Assembly: GCF_965638725.1 (NCBI RefSeq)
Contig: NC_134951.1
Location: 77,999,068 to 78,063,067, forward strand
Reading direction: 5' to 3'
Length of the DNA stretch: 64,000 nucleotides
Origin: Aptenodytes patagonicus
Taxonomy: Eukaryota > Chordata > Aves > Sphenisciformes > Spheniscidae
The notes below the pieces were generated by a model that was not told the DNA's origin, did no database searches, and saw nothing but the letters and a program-made list of their open reading frames with translations. Shown piece by piece: positions 35,900 through 46,995 of the stretch (the stretch's first letter is position 1; each line of letters begins with the position of its first letter). The position numbers and the translations under genes are program-made.

Positions 35900-38800
35900 G
35901 TGAAATATCAACTGACAGGTGTTCTTGGAAAGCCTGGCATTTTACTTACTCCTGCCCAGTTGTTACCTGGAATATATCTTCCCTTGCTAATAGAAGGGAA
36001 AAGAAACCAAACAAAGTCCAAAGCTATAAAGTATGCTTAATTAGGAGAAAAATATTGCTGAGGAAAGATGTCTTGCCAGTCACCACCGCATGCCAGGTCT
36101 ACGGAAGTGCCTATTGCAATATCCCCGGTTACTGCCCGCACCGGGACCTCCCCCTTCTTCCCGCATCAGGAGGGGAAAGGAAAAGTGCCCCCTCACCGGC
36201 CTTCCTCCCCCCCCACCGGCTCCCACTCTTGATGCCTTTGCTGTCCGTTTTCCAGAGGAGAAAATGGACATCCTCCATCCCACCAAACTTTGCCACCTTT
36301 GAGCCTGCCCCCAAGGGATGAGAGACAAGTATTTGGTACGGCACAGGCCGAGGATGCTGGACTGAGACAGCCTCCAGCGAACTGGAGGAGGCATGCAGAG
36401 GCCATCTGTCTCTCCCATAAGCAGAACAGGAGCACATGCCCTGCTTGGTTGTTGGACACTCTGGTTGTAGGTGGCCCTCCGTAAGGGGTCTTGTCTTGAA
36501 TTTGCAGGTGCAGGTGGTGCCTAAACTCTTCAGCTGTTAGTGCTCAGAGACCCCCGGTACGCTAGGTATGCTTGTGACGGAAAATACTTCTCACATACAA
36601 TACAGGTGAATTGTTAACATTTTACATACATGAAGAACAGATGTGAAACTCACACCTTCTTTTTCCTTAATTTTATTCACACACTGGAGCCCATGAATGA
36701 AAGAACAGCTCTTTGACTGGAGCTTACAGCGCTGTATCATTTGCTTAAAATGCAGCATACCATAGCTAGCATTGCTCCCCGTTCAGTAGGGTTGTGCCTT
36801 TCGGCAAAGTATTGAGTAGAGAAATATCATCAGTTAGGTTATCTCATTCTCTATTCACATCTAACATTATTTCTGAGAAACATAGTAAAATGTCACTTTT
36901 TTCCTGTTAAGACTTTGCGCCCTAACAAAGCATGCACTGTAAGGTAAGGTGTGACGGTGGACCTGTCTTCCACTGGCTGTTACTGGAACTATTACGAAGA
37001 CTATATAATATGCTGGAAATGTGGAAGAAGATGGATCTGCTATTGCCTTCTTACATATTAGAGAAACAAATACCATGGCTCCATGTGAAACTCACATTGC
37101 GTCGGAAATAGATTAACTGCAATCACCACATACAGTATCTATTAAATGATACTGTTTCCTGCCTTCATCATATCTGTGATACTTTCCTAGAGAGAGAAAC
37201 ACAACCATGTGTAGCTCTTTCCTTTTCCAAATCAATTCCAAATATCTCCCGTGGTTTCAAAATCTAGAGAACCTGCTTTGTTTTCAAGAAATTATAAAAT
37301 ACAACTTGGGCTGTGCATTCAAAACATCCTTAACGTAGGTTAGATTAGAAAAGCAGCAGTCAGCTTAGCTGCTCAGTTCGGCCTCCAGAAAAAAAGATAT
37401 CTGGGTCTTAAACTAAGAGCTATACCTTTACTTCGAGAAGTTTCTCCCAAGACACGTGCCAGAGAGATGCCTGCTCAAGTGTGCAAGTGTGTCCATAGTC
37501 TAGGTCCCTCGCTTTGAGGTAGCAATCGTTCCACTGCCATTTCTCTAAAATTAAACCCACGTTTAAAAAAAAAACATATCCCGTAAGATGAAATGGAGAC
37601 TCATACACGTATCCAGGAAGTTCACTGTTATATTCCAAACATTATATTTTGTAATAGGGGATTGTTTTGCACTTTTATATTTATGCAATGCTCTCTTACA
37701 TTTTTAGGAGCAAGGTGTGCCTGGTTGCCAGTTCTCCTTTCTCCTCCTCAGAAAGGGCTGAGATTCATGGTGGGGGTGGGTGGGTTCTGAAGCTTCTGCT
37801 GCTTTCAGGAGGAAACAAAACCAAAGTAACAGCAACCCTAAAAGCTAAAGCAGCCCCTCTCACATTTTAACTACTTGCCCCTCAAACCCAGCTATAGGGT
37901 TTGCCACATGAGGGAAGAGAAAAAAAAAAAAACAACCAACCCACAGAATATGCTACGCACGTCTCCACAGGAGTCGTGCTGACTTTCAGAATGAAAAGGC
38001 AGCTTTCCTTAGCGAGCATGAAGATGTCCATTCTGTGGCTTCTGTTATTAGTATGCTAACATATTATCAAGCTACTCTTATCTTCTTCTTCCACTCATCC
38101 TGTGTGGCATGGGTCCTTGCAACTATAGTGTGATCAGTTTTTTTCAAAAGTCTGTTTAACTGTGACTAGGCAAGTTTGTGGGCTGGCAAAATTTGAGTTC
38201 TTACAAAACTGAAGGATAGAAACCCCCCACCCCCCACCCCATAGTATTAAGCAATGAACACATGTTTGCAAGGAAGAGAATGATTTCTTCAGCTACTGGA
38301 AGTAATTTTTTAAGTGCCCTTAATTCACAATGCGACTTAAAAATAGTTTTAAAGGGTCTCAAGCTGGTATTTCAATAATTCTCAGTTTCTTCCTTGCAGC
38401 AACAGCCTTAAGTCAGGAGAGAAGGTCTACAATTACCTTTTCTTCGTGCTTTCCCTCTCTTTCCCTGCGCCTCAAATCGGACTAAAGATTTGAATATAAG
38501 CTTTGCATATCTGCTAATGAAATCATCAAGATCTCTCGGAACTGCCAGAATAAATTTGATTTTTTCTTGCAGCAGAGAATCATTTTAGAATGTATGAAAC
38601 TCATTTTTCATGTTTTTTATAGGAAAAATTATGGTAAGTCTATCTCAACATGCAACACATTTGATTTACTGTGGCAACAACTATTAGGAGGACTTTTTTT
38701 TAGGCATTGTTTAATCTCCTTTCACCAACTCAGAGTTTAGTCCAGCAGCTTTTAAACTAAACTTTGACAATGCAAGAAACTATTCAGAGCTGCTGATTCA

Positions 38801-39580
38801 ATGCACAACACTCTGCACTTTCAGTTTTTCTTATGAAATATTTTATTCTATTTGTAGATGTACATATGTGCAAAAAAGAAACCAACAAAAAACCACATGT
38901 ACACATTTTTATCAAAAGCATTGGTGAGTGCTAAGAGTATGCAGACGAAATGAAATACGTATTTTATTCTTCCTTGATTTATGCCCACGTGCTGACCCCC
39001 GGAGGTTTAGGGGTTTCTCTACAAACGCACAGTTCCATTGACTTGAATGGCAGTACCTACGGAGTAAACGACTTTGTCTTCTTGAGTAGCACCAAAGCAG
39101 TAGTCACGGTGCCAGCTCAACACCCTCCTTCCTCCCACTTCAAGTTTGAACATTGGGTTGTTGGAGAGGTCCTCAGGCAAGCATAATACTGATATCATCA
39201 GGACATCACTGAATATCAAAATATCTTCTAGTTTAGAAGATCGGTGTTCCTCACTCTTCCATGTTATCGCAGACAGGTGCTTCAGCGAAAGAGACTTTCA
39301 GTTTCTGAGAAGAGTTATCCGTTTAGCTTCTATTTGTGTAAAAAAGCCTGTCTGGCTAAGAAGCATTTCCCACTAGGATATGAAAGCTTAGAAGTTGAAT
39401 TTGTTTTACTGTTTTGTTATATCAATATAAATAGTACGAAATGTTTGGGTGGTTTTTCACATATAAAATTAGTGTGCAAAAGATCAGAAGGGAAAAGTTT
39501 CATTGCGATCGGTGCAGGAAGATGGCTATGCGCATCTCCCAAGGAAAACTCCCAAATACAAAATATTTGAAATGTTTAAA
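35900..39580. other. Intergenic DNA between tRNA-Leu and STX11
   Basis: This interval is AT-rich apart from a mixed stretch near 36100-36480, where short frames on both strands overlap without recognisable homology. A possible plus-strand acceptor (TTTTCCAG at 36248-36255) could pair with a donor in the tRNA island, which is weak evidence. Runs of C near 38222-38240 and of G near 37770 are noted. No gene is supported. Confidence 0.6.
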
Positions 39581-39584
39581 TATA

Positions 39585-41065
39585 TTTATTAAAATAGGTA
39601 CAAATAGGATCAGCGTTTAAAAAAAAATCACTAACTTCTGAAAAAATGTCCTGCATTAATTCAAAGGATAGCAATAGATCAGTGTATCAGGAAGCCACCT
39701 AGAAATATCATAGTTGGAAAACCTCCAGAAGCAGGAGCTATTATCACTCACCAGACCTTCTGAATACATGTTTCACTGACAACGCTCAGTGGTTCCCAGG
39801 GCTGCAAATTTTCTATTCCCTCCTCATATTCCAAACCCACTGCGGGCAGGCTCCTCTTACACAAAAGGAGAGATTACTTTTAAGCTTGACAAGAGCACTG
39901 AAATGACTTTAAAATGTTGTTTTCTTGCTTCTTCAGGTGTACTGAAGAAATATGTCTATTTTCTTTCCCAGGTGGAGATTTCCTAATAATGGGAGAAAAG
40001 TCATAGTTTTTGTACACCGGTAAAATTGCATGTTAATAAATTTAATCCTTCACGTTATTTAAAACAGATATTAAAAAATCCATATTCAATCAATGCTTAT
40101 AAAAAAATAAAAGTCTATTGACAGGATAATCCTTCCGCTAAAACTGCTTGTGTGTATGTGCCAGCACAGGAGACCCTAAAATGCTTTCTCGACACCCCAA
40201 CTGTTGTCTTCTTATGGGTGCTTCTGCAGAAGGCCACTGCATGCATCTCTTCTGGCTGAAGTGCTAATTGGCATAAAAATGTATTAGAAGCATAAAAGCA
40301 TGGCAGTTTCGAAATTGAGAGTACAGACAGTGCCTCGCGTTAAAAGTCTGTGAGATGCCTCAGCGTCGCAGTGCTTCTAGCCACCTTGACAAAGTTGTGG
40401 GTACTCAAAATGGAGAAAAGCAATCACTTGCACACAAACGGCGCGAAACGTGCATATTATCATTTAAGGTGCAGTTACTTCTGTTAAGATTCATGGCAGG
40501 TGGAAATCAAGTTGAAATAGAAACTAGTTCTGTGTCCTGCTCCTGCTAACAGGCCGAGTATTTTGTCAAAGGAACAGAGCAAAAATCTGTTCAAGTATTT
40601 GCATCGAGCAGGCTCCAAACTAGTTAAAATTGAAACCTCCTGATTCTGTGGTGTATTGTGTCACCCCAGGCGGTAAGGCTGCACCACCTGCAGACTCACT
40701 TTGACAAATAATAAAGTTACTTCTTGAAATTTCTCATCTTCCCTAGGCTGAGCTATCAGCCCATCATTCATTCCTCTTTCTTGTCTATCTGAAACAAGTA
40801 TCGCTGCAGCAGAGATCTTCCTGCACCTCTAGTTACAGCAACAGAGTACATTTCAATTAAAAATAGATTAAAAATAGTTCTGTCAACATTTCTAGGAGCT
40901 CTCAGATAGAACAGCCTTCAGAACATTTAGGGAAAAGGCAATGAACAAAAACAACTGCAAAATAGCCCCCCCATTTCTAGGGGCTGTCATTATAGAAAAG
41001 TCACTGGAAAGAATGCCTGATTTTGAAGACATTTGAGTTGGTCCGTGATAGCTTCAGTGGGATGG
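39585..41065 (-). other. STX11: Probable STX11 3' untranslated region (end uncertain)
   Basis: The sequence directly after the STX11 stop codon on the minus strand has no acceptor-bounded coding sequence, so it should be the 3' untranslated part of the same exon. Minus-strand poly(A) signals occur as ATTAAA at 40041-40046 and AATAAA at 39585-39590, with more AATAAA at 38963-38968 and 38842-38847. I chose the 39585 signal as a working end. The choice is a guess and the true end could be at any of these. Confidence 0.35.
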
Positions 41066-41932
41066 TCACCTTCTGCAACAGGATAAGCAGCAGCAGAGGA
41101 TTGTTCTGAGGGGGTGTTTTCTTCTGTATTCCAAAGCTTTTTTCACTTGCTCTTTAGCTTCTCCTACATAGTCCTCAACATTTTGCATATTTATCTCAAT
41201 GACATCGAAGGTGTCCGCCTGTTCCTCTACTAGCAGGGCCACCTGCAGAAAGAGCTCGTGAACTTCCTTAATGCGACCTTCTAACTTCACCAGCTCCTTA
41301 TGACGTGTCTCTATCTCATTCAGGGCTGAGCGAGCCCCCTTAACATCTGACAAGAGATTCTCAGAGAAGACATCCCACTTGCCTTGCTCGATCATCTCTT
41401 CAATCTGGTTGCCAGAAACATCTTTGCCCATGATCTCTAGCTGCCGCTGAATTCGAATCTTGCAGTTCTCCCGCTGGTTCATCTCTGCTGCGTTGTATTC
41501 AAACATAGCTTCCTGAAATGCGTGCATGAGGTCAACGTAGTGGTTCTTCGCTACCCTGGCAATGACAGACATAGCCCCGTATTTTGTTATTGCATCTTCG
41601 CTGAAATCTCTCATTATCTGGAGTTTCCTGTGGATGCTTTCCCCGCGGGCCTTGATGTCTCTGGCAATACAATTAGCATCTCGTTTGATGCTACTAAGAC
41701 GGCGCATGGAAGTAAGGAAGCGGCTGTTTTGCTTTCTGAGCCGCTTGACATCCTCTTTTAGGTGGTCATTTTCTGTCCGGATGTTCTGTATGTCTTTATG
41801 AAGAATTTCCAAGGCATAATCAGTCTCATAAAGGAGAACATCGTGGGGTGAATTTTCATCATCCTCACTATCAGAAAACTGTTGGTTGTGTAACCTGGCA
41901 GATTCATGCAGCTCGTTTAGCCGGTCTTTCAT
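41066..41932 (-). CDS. STX11: Syntaxin-11 (complete coding exon)
   Basis: A 288-residue protein (human is 287) in a single exon. The start MKDRLNEL, the run [15 protein letters not shown] at 71-85, [15 protein letters not shown] at 156-170 and [19 protein letters not shown] at 183-201 identify syntaxin-11 rather than syntaxins 1-4. The Habc helical bundle spans roughly 38-160 and the SNARE helix about 204-266, with the central-layer glutamine at Q238 (VEEQAD), so it is a Qa-SNARE. There is no transmembrane helix. Instead the tail ends with five cysteines (C280-C282, C285, C286), which in this family anchor the protein by acylation. Syntaxin-11 works with Munc18-2 in granule fusion of cytotoxic T and NK cells and platelets, and its loss in humans causes familial haemophagocytic lymphohistiocytosis type 4. 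The ATG is fixed by a splice acceptor four to five bases upstream. The frame is intact with no missing motif. Confidence 0.97.
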   Translation of the reverse strand: MKDRLNELHESARLHNQQFSDSEDDENSPHDVLLYETDYALEILHKDIQNIRTENDHLKEDVKRLRKQNSRFLTSMRRLSSIKRDANCIARDIKARGESIHRKLQIMRDFSEDAITKYGAMSVIARVAKNHYVDLMHAFQEAMFEYNAAEMNQRENCKIRIQRQLEIMGKDVSGNQIEEMIEQGKWDVFSENLLSDVKGARSALNEIETRHKELVKLEGRIKEVHELFLQVALLVEEQADTFDVIEINMQNVEDYVGEAKEQVKKALEYRRKHPLRTILCCCLSCCRR

Positions 41933-41936
41933 CCTG

Positions 41937-41965
41937 CCTGTAAAACAGAGGAACAGGAGGAAAGA
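41937..41965 (-). other. STX11: Splice acceptor of the STX11 coding exon
   Basis: On the minus strand a pyrimidine-rich run ends in CTCTGTTTTACAG/GCAGG, immediately followed by the ATG. The AG is at 41939-41938 and the exon starts at 41937. This matches the known STX11 structure, in which a non-coding first exon is joined to one exon holding the whole reading frame. Confidence 0.9.
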
Positions 41966-42010
41966 AGTTTAAAGTAAATGAAATATTGGTTTGCGAGGGT
42001 TGAAAGTTCA

Positions 42011-42074
42011 TAACTAATAACTACATCATAGTTATAACTACATCATTGATAACATAACTATATCAAAGATAACT
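42011..42074. repeat. Degenerate AT-rich tandem repeat beside the STX11 acceptor
   Basis: Three to four imperfect copies of a 15-20 base unit built on TAACTACATCA or TAACTATATCA. It lies 70-140 bases upstream of the coding exon in the direction of transcription, near where a branch point could lie. Confidence 0.65.
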
Positions 42075-45000
42075 CAAAATATCAGATTTTAAATTTGTTC
42101 ACAGTATTTTATATAGTGATGGATCTCAGATCCAAAACTCCGGTGCTAGAACACTCTTCTAGAAACTACAAAGCTTAGAAGCTAAAAAAGTGCAAGAGAG
42201 AAGACAACAAATCCTGAAGACAAATCCAAAAGAATTATAAGACAATCCCCAACCCCCCAAAAATGCCAGTCTTTCACTTGGAAAAAAAATACAAACTCTT
42301 GAGCAAATGATAGGAAGCCTTCAGCTATCGGTACGTGTAGACATGTTAATAACTGAACGCTTCCCGCTGCTGCTCACTAGAGAAATCTCCTCTAGATCTT
42401 GACCCTTCATTACATCAACTGCCCCAAATGTCACAGGTCCTCTGTCATCCTAAGCTTGCTTTTCCTGGGAGAAGAGTAGGAAGCCTCTCAGAAACAGAAA
42501 TGGCATTTACCAATACAGCTGGGAAAGAAAAGTTTCGAGAAACGGTGTGGAAATTATCAAGACAGAATTAAAAAAAAAAAAAGGGAAAGGAAAGTTTAGG
42601 GTCTCCAGATGCTATCATTGACCATAGCGTGCCAGGCATCACACAAAACAACACAGCGATAGCAGCATTTTGTAAGTAAAACCATCCATCCAACCTTTCT
42701 TTTTTGTGTGATGGAAACATCCTACTGAAGGAATAAAGTAACACCGTTGTTACAGATCAGGATCTGTTTTCTATGTGTTTGCCTCAGACATACTTAACGA
42801 CAAATTTCACTAAAAAGCCACAGAATGAGTAATCTGTACAGACCAGTTACGTGGTAACAAAACATAAGTCTCCTTTAAGTATGTTGTTTACTTGAAACTC
42901 TAGACCTAAAGTCTTTGCAGAAAGTGAAATCTGAAAGCTTCAGCAAGAACCCTGCACCAAGTGTTACAGCAAGCAGGAAGCTGAAAATTTCCCATCACAA
43001 GAGCTGTACATCCCATGACCTCATTTAAACTAATAAGAAAGTAAACGAAGTTAAGAAGCAGCACCAAGCAGGACATATCCAGATCTCTGTGTCTGGAGGA
43101 TTCATTTTTGGTTTTTCCAGGAATTAAAGTATCTTCACAGCATTTACAAACGTGCTATCCACCGTGAACAACACATCCCTTCATAGGATCATCAGTTATT
43201 GCCAGGTTAAGAAAAGTCGTATGTGTACATACCCAGTGTAATAGGCCTAGATCTAATGTGAATTAAAACTGCAAGTTTATAATCCGTTTCATGGGATTGT
43301 TAGATGTGTCAAAGATGTTAGGGAGGAGATGGGAAAGATTCCATCACAGCCACAGCCTCTTGGGCTCGTATAGTTCATTGGGGGTATATACTAGCAAAAA
43401 AGTGAATTTCAACTTAAACCAATTATTTTACAAGCAATGTAAACCAAGAAAGTCCATTAATATCCTGAGAGAAGAGCTTTCATTCAAGACTCCACACATG
43501 TAAGATAATTGTTTGAATTTAAAACATAAGCTGCATAGATTCAACTCAATCATATAGAGAAAGCTTTAGGAAATGGAAGGTTTTCCACCTCCTCCCTCAG
43601 CAATAATAAAATCAAGACTTTCACTTCATGCCACAACATCAAGATGAAAAATCCCCATCTAAAAGGAAAAAAAAAATTTACTTGGCTTTAAAACTGTATG
43701 GCCAAATTTGCCTAGAGGCACTGAGACAGTGAGAACATCTACCCTTCCTGTCTGGAAATAGCAGACCATTTTCTAGACAGCATGGTGGAAAGGGAACAAA
43801 CAAAGGCATCTAGCAATCTCAGGATTATTTAGATCTCTTCTAATCACTAACTGTTTCTGAGATGCTTTTCACCTGAAATGTAGACGTGGCTCTGAAAACC
43901 AGTCACGTTGCTCATCTGACTGCATTCCTGACTCTTACTGGCTTCCCTAGAGTTGATGATCCTCCGACTTCTAGTCTGATCCTTGAACTGACGTGTGTTG
44001 TGTTCAGCAGTTTATTCTTTTTGTGTTTAGCATCTACATTTGGAAACAGCAAACAATGTTTTTTATTGCTTTAAAATGACAATCCACAGTAGCAAGGTGC
44101 CATTCATGTAAACTAAATCATGTGTGTGCAGAATTCTGTTGCCTTTGTGCTTACCATTCCTTGAACTTGAAAAAAACTAAATTTCATCAGCCTTCCACAG
44201 AGAGCAGACTGACGACTGGCTCAACAGTAATTACATTTTATTTCTTGTGCTTGACAAAGAAAACACAAACAGAAAACCACACTGAGTAAGAGCTCCTGCG
44301 TAATAAACTCATAATTTTGTAGGAATAGGTCTACCCTTCCTTCCCCCTACCCTCAAAAGTGTAACTTGCAATTTCAATTTCTCACCTGCAACTATTTTAA
44401 GGTGTTAGATAAAATAAAAATAGGAAGAAATAGAGAAGCAAATACACGGTAATTCACAACATGAAAATACTAATGCTGTAAAAAGTTCACGTGTATACTA
44501 ATTCTGCAGCATCTCTGTAAAAATATCGCTAATTTTTTTCAATACAACATGAAAGGTTGAAAAGTCAAGCATTAAAAGAAGAGTAAGGAGCTGTCAAGTG
44601 TGGCCTCAGATTGCACCACGATGTTGCCTACACACAGGAAGATCATGCAATTAAACACTGGCCTATGTCCTATTACTTCTACCAAGTCTCTGCCTGCCAT
44701 CTATATGCACTGAATAAAAGTTGTACAACGTAAAATTTAATATTCATCATGCAGTGCATGGACAGCTATCTCATTTACTATGTTACTACTGCTCATTTCC
44801 TTAGGGATTTCTCCTGTGAAATCCCTGGAAAGCTCCATAAACTCGTAACAGTCTTTGGGGGAGGGCAGATCTAACAGCCCCATCTACAGTCACAGGTTTC
44901 AGCCCAGAGTGATTAAGGACAACACTATCACTCTTGATGAGTTATGATGCCTGCTTGAGACACCTGAAGCACAGTTCTTTGTACCTGGTACGTTCAGAAG

Positions 45001-46329
45001 TCAGCTCCTTCTGACTTCGGTCACCGCTGCAAGCCTCGGGCACTTTGCTGAGTAAGATCGTGAAGTAACAAGCTGGACATCAGTGAATGAACACATGGAT
45101 CAAGGCCACTTGTGAGAAGCTCATCTCAATGATATGTACAGCATCACCCATCATCTCTGTGATCCAGTAGATCCAGTAGAATCCAATTCTAAATGTAAAC
45201 AGAGGGATCAAATTACAGTTGCACTCACAATCTTCAACCTGGGGTTTCCCAGTTTCCGAGTGCTCAGCTCTAAAAGCCTACATTTCTGAAACTACATACC
45301 AAAACTTACATTCAAGGTGGTCAACGTTAGGATCTTTTAACTCTGCATTGAGGACTTGTACCCGTCAGGGTAATGGTTCTGCAGTTAAAGTGATCACACT
45401 TTTGTCCTAACAAATGGATGCCATCTCTTCAAGCCTGACTTCAGAGTCCTGCAAAATCAGGGACTTTTTGACATCTTCTTTCATTCCCCCTGAGTCCTGT
45501 CTTTTTCTCTCTGTTTCTAAGGTGCATCACCTAGCCTGCTTCCCACTTCATCTTCACATTTTCAAGATGCTCTTCCTTATCTACATACAGTGCCTGGACA
45601 GGATGGAGGACAGGAAGAGAATGACTTTCTGCCTGTATTTCAGCATCATATTAGGCCACAAACACCACAAATTGCAGAGGACACCTATTCAGCTTTATGC
45701 CAGAGCATGCTCAATTACTCTGTAGGTCAGCATTTGCAATATTTGGCCTGAGACCTGTGAGGTTCAAGAAAATGTTTACATTTCAGCTTTCTTTAGCACC
45801 TTTTGCTCCAAGAACACAGTAAATTTATTTGGGGAATTTGCAAACTGCTGCTTTGAGAAACTCACAATTTGGCAAAATTTTAGGAGTTTTACATAAGGAA
45901 AACAGCAGGCTCGAATGCAACGCCACCACAGAGGTCTTTCCCCATTTCAAATTCCCATTCCAAACAAAGGGGAACCAGATCTTCCCAAGAGAGGACAATA
46001 ACTTCCAAGCATTCCTTTGATAGTGTCAGGGACAGAACTAATGCTAAAGAGCTGAAACAAATGAACAAACAAGCATGGGAGAGCAGGGGGAACAGCCATT
46101 TGAAAAATTTCAGCTTAACGGATCAGTATTTAGAAAAGTTGACCTCCTTGATCAGATGTTGTTGTTACTCAGGAAAGTTTGCATCTACTTACATGTTGAT
46201 AGCATTGTTTGTAATTAAAACAGCAATATATGAATACATAGTACATTACTAGTTGTTAGGGATAGCCTCAGCACTCATTCTTCAAAATGAGCGGCAATCT
46301 CTCCCTTAATATAGCGCCCGGTACAGCAG

Positions 46330-46995
46330 TAGAAGTTGGGCTCCCTGGCTAGAAAGCAGCTCTGCAGAAAAGGACCTTGGTGTGCTGGTGGACATCAAGT
46401 TGAACATGAGTCAGCAATGCACCCTTGTGGCAAAGGAGGCCAACAGCATCCTGGGCTGGAGTAGCCAAAGTGGTGGAGGGAAGTGACCCCTCCCATCTGA
46501 CACTCGAGAGTCCACATCTGGAGTGCTGTGTCGGTGCTGGGGCTCCCCAGCGCAAGAGACATGGACACACTGGGGTGAGGCCAGGGGAGGCCACCAAGAT
46601 GGTCAGAGGTGCTGGAGCACCTGATGTATGAGGAGAGGCTGAGAGAGCTGGGAATGTTCAGCCTGGAAAACAGGAAGCTCAAGGGAGATCTTGTTGCTGT
46701 CACCAACTGTGTAATGCAAGGGTAGACCCTTCATGGAGATGTACAGCGACAGCACAAGAGGCAACAGACCCAAATGGAAACAAGGGAAAAGCCAGCCAGA
46801 TAATAAAGGGGGGGAAAAGGAAAAAAACCCTTTCAGAAACACTGGAAAAGGTGCCCAGAGAAGTTTTGGAATCTGCATCCTTGAAGATACTCAAAACTCA
46901 ACTGGACGTGGCCCTCAGCAACCTGAACTACCTGTGTGTGTTTTGAGGGGGGCTGGATTAGACAACCTCCAGAGGTCCAGTCTAAATTGTTCTAG
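46330..46995 (+). mobile_element. CR1 retrotransposon, diverged 3' fragment
   Basis: The plus strand contains broken frames that align with CR1 ORF2. One reads [19 protein letters not shown], against [19 protein letters not shown] in the young copy. Later sequence resembles the CR1 3' end (GGCTGGATTAGACAACCTCCAGAGG). Frameshifts and stops scatter the reading frame, so it is inactive. It lies antisense to STX11 in its first intron. Both edges are approximate. Confidence 0.85.

Noticed and set aside
34323-35911. Open frames of 106-248 codons across the tRNA island
   Set aside because: Low-complexity GC translation on both strands. Several run straight through the tRNA gene, which is not compatible with a real protein.
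38222-38240. C-rich run as a regulatory quadruplex
   Set aside because: A short C/A simple repeat in intergenic DNA with no promoter or gene nearby.
41522-41801. Plus-strand 79-codon frames
   Set aside because: Antisense shadows of the STX11 coding exon.
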